Assembly: GCA_009767595.1 (NCBI GenBank)
Contig: VSDK01004528.1
Location: forward strand, 31,160 to 95,159
Direction of reading: 5' to 3'
Length of the DNA: 64,000 bases
Origin: Symbiodinium kawagutii
Lineage: Eukaryota > Sar > Dinophyceae > Suessiales > Symbiodiniaceae
The notes under the pieces were generated by a model. That model was not told the origin of the DNA, did no database searches, and was given only the letters and a program-made list of their open reading frames with translations. The translations under genes and the position numbers were made by a program. Positions within the stretch are counted from its first letter, which is position 1; each line of letters opens with the position of its first letter. Shown here in pieces: positions 57,251-64,000 of the stretch.

Positions 57251-58393
57251 CTATCACTGTGCTGAACGAACAGTGCACAACTATCTGGTGTCACTGTTAA
57301 TGATTTATTGATCATCAGTTTGATCATTGGTGCAGAAGAGCACAAATCAAGCATCGATTTGAACCATCAGAACTGTGATGCCCGATTGCTGATCCCACAA
57401 AGTCGCGATTGTGGGGCATACAGCTTGCGAACTCATAGCAATCTATGATTGTTCATGTTTTTTCTACATTGAAGAACAATTGTGATAGAACTGAATAGTA
57501 TTGAATAGTAAAACATATTACAACCCACGTTCATATCGTATCATAACGAATGGAGACCAATAGTTTATATATAGATATTATTGAACAATCAGCCATCATG
57601 TAGTCGATGTAGTCTATGTTCATAACCATTGAACATATCATCTATGAGCGTAGGAGTTTATGACCAGCCATTTCCGTTCACTGGCATTCCCTTTAGGCCA
57701 TGACGGGTGCATGATCTCGCCATGTTGTAAGGCCAGAGTCAGGGTTGTTAATGGTTATTATTAGCGATGGTCTGGTTATTTCTGATGGTTGTCACTGATG
57801 CTTATTATTCATGTTTATTACTGACGGCTTTCACTGATGGTCACTACTGGTGGTTCTCACTGATGGTCATTACTGATGAGTGAGTGGATTGAAAAGAGTC
57901 AAACAAAGCATGGGAATCGACTACTAGTTAATTAAATACACTCGTTAACTGTACTACTGAACCATTGTGGTCAAAAACGATTGATGTTGATACATAAGTG
58001 AACCCACCCATTTTGTTCATTAATGATGATTGATGTTTACATGTAGATGGTGAATCATGCATTAGTGAATCAAGATCAAATTGATTGTCTTTGATTGATC
58101 AATAGCGGTTTGATCATGTTTAATTACTAGTGATTCATGACTGCGCATTATGATCCAAAGATCATCGAAATGATTCGACAGGCGGCGATGAGCATTTGGT
58201 GAACGGAGCAAGCATGAAAATAGACGAACCTTTCGGATCATAAGTCAACCAATGATAAGTGTTCTCAGGATTCATGGTCAACGCAAACTTGCCAGGAAGG
58301 TTTGGGAACAATCATTAGGTTAACTGCAGAACAATGAATGGTTCATTGTTACGAGGTGCATGGCTCGTTGACAACCGCAACTTTGATGCAAAA

Positions 58394-58754
58394 TCAATGA
58401 TCATCTTCGGCCCCCAACAATACTGTAGCAACCACCACAAGGCATTCGGCGAGGTCACACATCTGAGCATCCCACTGACATGCCCACCATAAACGACTGG
58501 AAGATTGCGCAGCGTAGACAGTCACTGCCACAGATAGTAGAAGCCTCTGTGCAACACAAATGGCTGGAGATGACGGACCCATTCCCAGAAGCCGAGCTTC
58601 CGCTCAGTGCATGAACGAAGAGTGCGACATTTTGTTGCCCGAACTGCAGAGCCATATTGCTTTCATACACAGCAGCCTCCAGCAACAAATACATTAGCCT
58701 AATATCCATGAGTACCTGATCAGATCTCTTGGCAGCTACCATCCAGCCAGGCAA
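58394..58754 (-). pseudogene. Possible decayed coding segment in two frames
   Basis: Two overlapping minus-strand frames (58455-58754, with MVAAKRSDQVLMDIRLMYLL; 58394-58582, with AICVAQRLLLSVAVTVYAAQ) read like one hydrophobic protein broken by a frameshift. Family unknown. Could be chance. Confidence 0.22.
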
Positions 58755-59129
58755 CCAATCATAGACATTTAACGAGTTGGATCGCTCATATCCATGCTGG
58801 GAAATCTAGTGACCAACATTTGTGGACACTAATACTGTGTATTGTAACCAACCCACGGGGTAAAGCCATCTTTACCACGCATGTGAGCGAACAAGAGGAA
58901 ACAGCAAATCAATCAAATCAAACCACCATCAATGACAACTTAATAATCAAACCACCATCAACAACAACTCCATGATCCAAAAAAACATCCAAAAGATTGT
59001 TCTCCTCAACTTGGTGGCTTGTAGATCCCTGGCTTTTAGACACTAGAATCCTCAACACAAATCCCTTATGATCCCTTGCTCCACACATGTCAAGCATGTT
59101 GTGACCACCGTGGGTGACTCCCGTGACTC

Positions 59130-59170
59130 ACGGTGACGTCGCGCCGGGTGACATCGCGGGCCGCCCGGCT
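59130..59170 (-). CDS. Candidate exon on the minus strand, unknown protein
   Basis: GC-rich island. Acceptor CAACCCAG, reading SRAARDVTRRDVT, then a textbook donor GTGAGT. It lies between CA-rich DNA on the left and the TG-rich 77-bp array on the right. No family recognised. Confidence 0.3.
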
Positions 59171-59262
59171 CTGGGTTGTGGCTCCTGACCTCTGAGCGCT
59201 GCGCAGCGCAGTACCGAAAAAAACGGTCACTGATGGTTCGAATGTGGGTTTTAATGTTGGTT

Positions 59263-60775
59263 AGTGAAGGATTAAATAATGGATTGAATGGTTGGTGAAT
59301 GTTGCTTGATGTTGGGCAATGTTGGTTAATGAATGGTTGGTTCTAGGGATGAACTAAGGATTGAATGGTTGGTGAATGTTGCTTCATGTTGGGCAATGTT
59401 GGTTAATGAATGGTCGGTTCTAGGGATGAAGTAAGGATTGAATGGTTGGTGAATGTTGCTTGATGTTGGGCAATGTTGGTTAATGAATGGTTGGTTCTAG
59501 GGATGAACTAAGGATTGAATGGTTGGTGAATGTTGCTTCATGTTGGGCAATGTTGGTTAATGAATGGTCGGTTCTAGGGATGAAGTAAGGATTGAATGGT
59601 TGGTGAATGTTGCTTGATGTTGGGCAATGTTGGTTAATGAATGGTTGGTTCTAGGGATGAACTAAGGATTGAATGGTTGGTGAATGTTGCTTCATGTTGG
59701 GCAATGTTGGTTAATGAATGGTCGGTTCTAGGGATGAAGTAAGGATTGAATGGTTGGTGAATGTTGCTTGATGTTGGGCAATGTTGGTTAATGAATGGTT
59801 GGTTCTAGGGATGAACTAAGGATTGAATGGTTGGTGAATGTTGCTTCATGTTGGGCAATGTTGGTTAATGAATGGTCGGTTCTAGGGATGAAGTAAGGAT
59901 TGAATGGTTGGTGAATGTTGCTTGATGTTGGGCAATGTTGGTTAATGAATGGTTGGTTCTAGGGATGAACTAAGGATTGAATGGTTGGTGAATGTTGCTT
60001 CATGTTGGGCAATGTTGGTTAATGAATGGTCGGTTCTAGGGATGAAGTAAGGATTGAATGGTTGGTGAATGTTGCTTGATGTTGGGCAATGTTGGTTAAT
60101 GAATGGTTGGTTCTAGGGATGAACTAAGGATTGAATGGTTGGTGAATGTTGCTTCATGTTGGGCAATGTTGGTTAATGAATGGTCGGTTCTAGGGATGAA
60201 GTAAGGATTGAATGGTTGGTGAATGTTGCTTGATGTTGGGCAATGTTGGTTAATGAATGGTTGGTTCTAGGGATGAACTAAGGATTGAATGGTTGGTGAA
60301 TGTTGCTTCATGTTGGGCAATGTTGGTTAATGAATGGTCGGTTCTAGGGATGAAGTAAGGATTGAATGGTTGGTGAATGTTGCTTGATGTTGGGCAATGT
60401 TGGTTAATGAATGGTTGGTTCTAGGGATGAAGTAAGGATTGAATGGTTGGTGAATGTTGCTTGATGTTGGGCAATGTTGGTTAATGAATGGTTGGTTCTA
60501 GGGATGAACTAAGGATTGAATGGTTGGTGAATGTTGCTTGATGTTGGGCAATGTTGGTTAATGAATGGTTGGTTCTAGGGATGAACTAAGGATTGAATGG
60601 TTGGTGAATGTTGCATGATGTTGGGCAATGTTGGTTAATGAATGGTTGGTTCTAGGGATGAACTAAGGATTGAATGGTTGGTGAATGTTGCTTGATGTTG
60701 GGCAATGTTGGTTAATGAATGGTTGGTTCTAGGGATGAACTAAGGATTGAATGGTTGGTGAATGTTGGTTAATGA
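59263..60775. repeat. 77-bp tandem array with a 154-bp two-unit pattern
   Basis: The block ttctagggat recurs 19 times, every 77 bp, from 59341 to 60727. Through 60342, units alternate between one with gcttgatg, ggttggtt, gaactaa and one with gcttcatg, ggtcggtt, gaagtaa. The last units no longer alternate. No coding content; TG-rich on the + strand. Confidence 0.93.
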
Positions 60776-62369
60776 TGGTGCTTTATAGTGGTTAAATGCT
60801 TCTTAATGAGGCTTGATGTTGGCTGATGATGGTGGTTTATAGTGGTTGGGTGTTGGTTCATGATGGCTTATAGATGGTTTATAGATGGTCATTTCATTGA
60901 CCCTTGACGGTTCATGATAGTGAATGATGCTTGATGATGGCTGCTGATAGTCAGGGTTGATGGTTGATGTTGGTTGCGCTCCCACAATCTAACATGTCAA
61001 CGAAACATCCACCATTTGCATAGGAAACCTAGGGAAATCGGCTGGGTTTTCCATTGCGACATTGGATTACCAAAGGGTAATTCATGGTTATGTAATCCAT
61101 GATTAATGATGGTTGGTGATAGTCAATATCGGGCAATTCTAGTGGTTCATGATGGCAAATTCATGAAAAAATGATCAGTATTATCAGTTGATTCAGGGTT
61201 AATGGTCAATTGATTGTTAGTTGATGGTTAGGGACGGTTGATAGTGGTTATATAATGATGATTGATCAAAGTTAGGTCTAGTGGTTAACAATGATTAGAG
61301 ATGGTTTATGATGGTGTATTTCCCGTCAGAATTGATACTGGTTAGCGATAATCATTGTATATGATACTACTTGATGATGGAGGATGATAGTTGATGGGTA
61401 ATTGATATATTGATACTTAATCGATTGTTGTTAACTGATATTTGATTGATGGTTAATTGATTGTTAATTGATGGTTGATGCTTCATGATGGTGATGGTTT
61501 GTTAGGGCTAGCTGATTTGATCAGCCATTAAGATTTGGTTGATACTGATAATCACTATAGATGGTTGCCACCAATGATTCTTTATGCTACTTAGTTGATG
61601 CTCATTAAGGATGATTGATGCCGGTTCACTCTCGTTCGCATTTTTTGTTACCCATTCATTATGACCTGTTGCAGGACCGTCATTATTCATATGTAACACG
61701 CGCTACTTATCGTAGAGATTTTTGATATAGTCTGGGAATAGTGATTGCCTTTGGTTAGTAATGCTTGAGTGATGGCGTATAGCGGTTACGGCATGAGGGT
61801 TGTGGGTATCCTATACCATTCCTATACTAACCCTCAGGAATACCCACAAAATCTAAAAAAAACGGGGACTGCGCCTGGGAATTTGCACTGTGCAATCGTG
61901 CAGGTGATAGCTTTCATCCTCATCCAACCATGCTATGGGAGTATAAACTCAGTTGGGAACCTTTATATGGGATGATTAGTTCATGACTATACATAGTTTA
62001 TAATGACATTGCATTATTTGCGCAATAATTTCTAGATCATCTCAGTTTATTCATAGAATGTTAAGATAATTTTTGTTTAGATCATTTCACTTTATTCGTT
62101 CAGTTAAACACTTTAGATGCATGTTTAAATCATTTTTAGATCACATTGTCCAGAAATTATCTGAGAACAATTTGAAAACTGCCGATCAAGTCTGCCCGCA
62201 AACACAAGAGCTGAACCGNNNNNNNNNNNNNNNNNNNNNNNNNNNNNNNNTGAACCGCTGAACCCCATTTGTGGATCAAATTCTGTATGCACGAACGAGA
62301 CTTGATCTGGTTGGTAGTTAGTATTGGTCAATATGTGTGTTGATCTATACATGGTTGATAATGATCATT

Positions 62370-62455
62370 ATTTCAACCCCTATGAAGAACATTAGTCAAC
62401 CAACCAACCACTTTTCCAAGACAATTGGGAAATCAAAACTGTTTGAAACCACCAA
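62370..62455. mobile_element. Family D short inverted-repeat element, partial left end
   Basis: tttcaacccctatgaagaac attagtcaaccaacc ... ctgtttgaaaccacca. Confidence 0.62.
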
Positions 62456-62691
62456 GCAGTTGTCATTCATAGGACAAGAAACACACCCAGTTCCTTCATG
62501 CAGCACCCCAAACCCCCTCGCGCTTGCCTGGCAACACCATGCAGCAGCAAAGTGTAACCTCGTTCCAGTGTTCTTCAGATCGGAACGCGTGTGAAGCATG
62601 CAGTCTGCCAGTAGCTTCCAGTAGTTCATTGCGGCCATGGCTGGCTGTGGCGGGACAGTACAGCACAAAACTATCGGACGAGAGTATACAA

Positions 62692-62790
62692 TCTACCATT
62701 TGGTGAGGCCACTCCTGGTAGCTTCAAATCGCTCCTCCTTTAAAGTGCCAACTCGGGATATCCCTGGCTCCTAGCCCCGCTCCCTGGCCC
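62692..62790. mobile_element. Family E element
   Basis: taccatttggtgaggccact cctggtagc ... ggatatccctggctcctagc cccgctccc. Confidence 0.66.
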
Positions 62791-63458
62791 CAACATCTTC
62801 ATCGAGTTGCTGCAGGCGGAAGCAAACTCAGTGCCTGGGATGGCGCGTTCATGGGCCGAGGTTGGAAACAGCCAGGGGTAGTGGCAAAGCTAGCAACCAG
62901 CACATCATACATGTTCGATCTCATGAGATCTGATTTTGATGATGTGTTGTTTTATGAAATCTTGTTGTGAAATTACATAATTGCCACTTAAATAGCACTC
63001 TGCAGCGGTGTTCGATACCTTCTGTGGCTCGATATTGACTACAGCTGGAATTGTCCAACTATAGGATGACACATGATGCAAATCATTCCCACCAGTTACC
63101 AAGAAAGCAGTTTGTCATTTTGTTGCATCCTCGTTATTGTTACCTACCTTTGAACCTCATGCAATGTGAAAATTCAAATCACATTATAGCAGCACACACA
63201 CAATCATGCATGCACATACATCAATATGTACGCATGCGCAGGTGTGTGCACATGCTTGGCAAGGTCCAATCTGTGACCAACAAGCTCATGCAAATTAATT
63301 GCACCAAGAAAAAGAAGCAACTATAAGTGCCAAACATTCTTGGATTGAAAGAGCAAAGTATGTCCAGTCTCTACGCATCATGATGCTAGATTGCCACAAG
63401 ACAATCAACACATGAGCCGTGGTCAAAACCTATTGAAGAATTCTTTATCATCGGCACC

Positions 63459-63722
63459 GCTTTCGCGGTTGCTTTCGCAATGCTTTCGCGCGCACAGTTT
63501 TAGCTTTCGCGGACAGGTTTTGCTTTGATTTGCTTTCGCGGAACTTTCGCGGGGATGCGTGCTGAAAGGAACCTAGTTCAATCCTGTTCAAGTAATTGCC
63601 ATGGATATTATTGCCTTTATTTTTTGCTTTCGCGGAGTTTTCGCGGTGAGGAATCTGACAAACTCTATCGCGGAGCTTTCGCAGAGCTTTCGCGCGTGGG
63701 GTTTTCGCTTTCGCGGAGGTAA
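63459..63722. repeat. Cluster of TTTCGC(GG) motifs
   Basis: About a dozen TTTCGC motifs, most as gctttcgcgg, irregularly spaced over 260 bp, all in one orientation. Strikingly CpG-rich in an AT-rich region. No ORF explains it. Confidence 0.8.
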
Positions 63723-64000
63723 CTTAGTACAAAGTTTAGTTAAACTCAATTCATGGAGGTTTTGAACGCTGCTCACATGTACACACATACTAATGCATAC
63801 TATAAACTATTATACTATCCAAACATTCACCGTTGTGAAACATCTTGAACCATGAATTCTCTCCTCAGCATCAATAATCCATCTTTGGCCATCAACTACC
63901 GCGTCCTTGACCATCAACTAACCCATCTTTGACCATCAACTAACCATCACTACTCCTTTCATCCTACTATTCACCACCCCTCGGCCCCAATCGAAACTGT

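Larger units (their letters stand above)
60776..64000. other. Right-end stretch without assignable genes
   Basis: TG-rich degenerate sequence to about 61500, then AT-rich DNA with an N gap (about 62219-62250), family D and E elements, an alternating ca/tg tract near 63190-63250 and the TTTCGC cluster. The last 150 bp are CA-rich, as found left of many exons. Confidence 0.4.

Noticed and set aside
59263-60775. CRISPR-like array
   Set aside because: Units are contiguous 77-bp tandem copies without unique spacers, in a eukaryotic genome.

Overview
The window looks like nuclear DNA of a dinoflagellate. Three things point there. (1) Coding exons are small GC-rich islands in long AT-richer introns, and their protein frames join exactly only if many 5' splice sites are GC or GA instead of GT; nearly all 3' sites are AG, usually followed by G. 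(2) The intronless gene at the left edge has, just upstream of its ATG, a 14-base match to the 3' end of the dinoflagellate spliced leader. (3) All the genes I could assemble lie on the minus strand, as in the one-directional gene blocks of these genomes. Two assembly gaps are present (N at 24314-24323 and about 62219-62250). All exon models were made by eye from protein motifs, splice sites and codon phase.

Layout, left to right; transcription runs right to left. 1-1028: partial, intronless, frameshifted gene, probably a retrocopy. 2268-32077: NAXE, NAD(P)HX epimerase (YjeF_N domain), in at least 11 exons. Its third and fourth recognised exons are 22.6 kb apart, and that interval holds a complete second gene. 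10029-29461: protein phosphatase 2C, 13 exons with all catalytic motifs plus two probable exons for a C-terminal extension, nested on the same strand in the NAXE intron. 32078-37117: no assignable gene, several unassigned exon-like GC islands. 37118-50203: cold-shock-domain protein with RS/RG-rich tails, 11 exons including a 16-base microexon. 50204-64000: mostly repeats, two weak exon candidates, a 77-bp tandem array (59.26-60.78 kb) and a cluster of TTTCGC(GG) motifs (63.46-63.72 kb).

The non-coding DNA is organised. At least five families of short (about 90-125 bp) inverted-repeat elements occur many times, one nested in another, one abutting a splice donor, one between two ~30-bp direct repeats. 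Many exons sit at a composition switch: CA-rich simple sequence (like aaccatca) on the left and TG-rich sequence (like tgatggtt) on the right. As the two arms are roughly complementary, each intron starts and ends with segments able to pair, which might help define exons with weak GC/GA donors.

The three genes have unrelated jobs: nicotinamide-cofactor repair, Ser/Thr dephosphorylation and RNA binding. I see no operon-like functional link. The novelty lies in the architecture.
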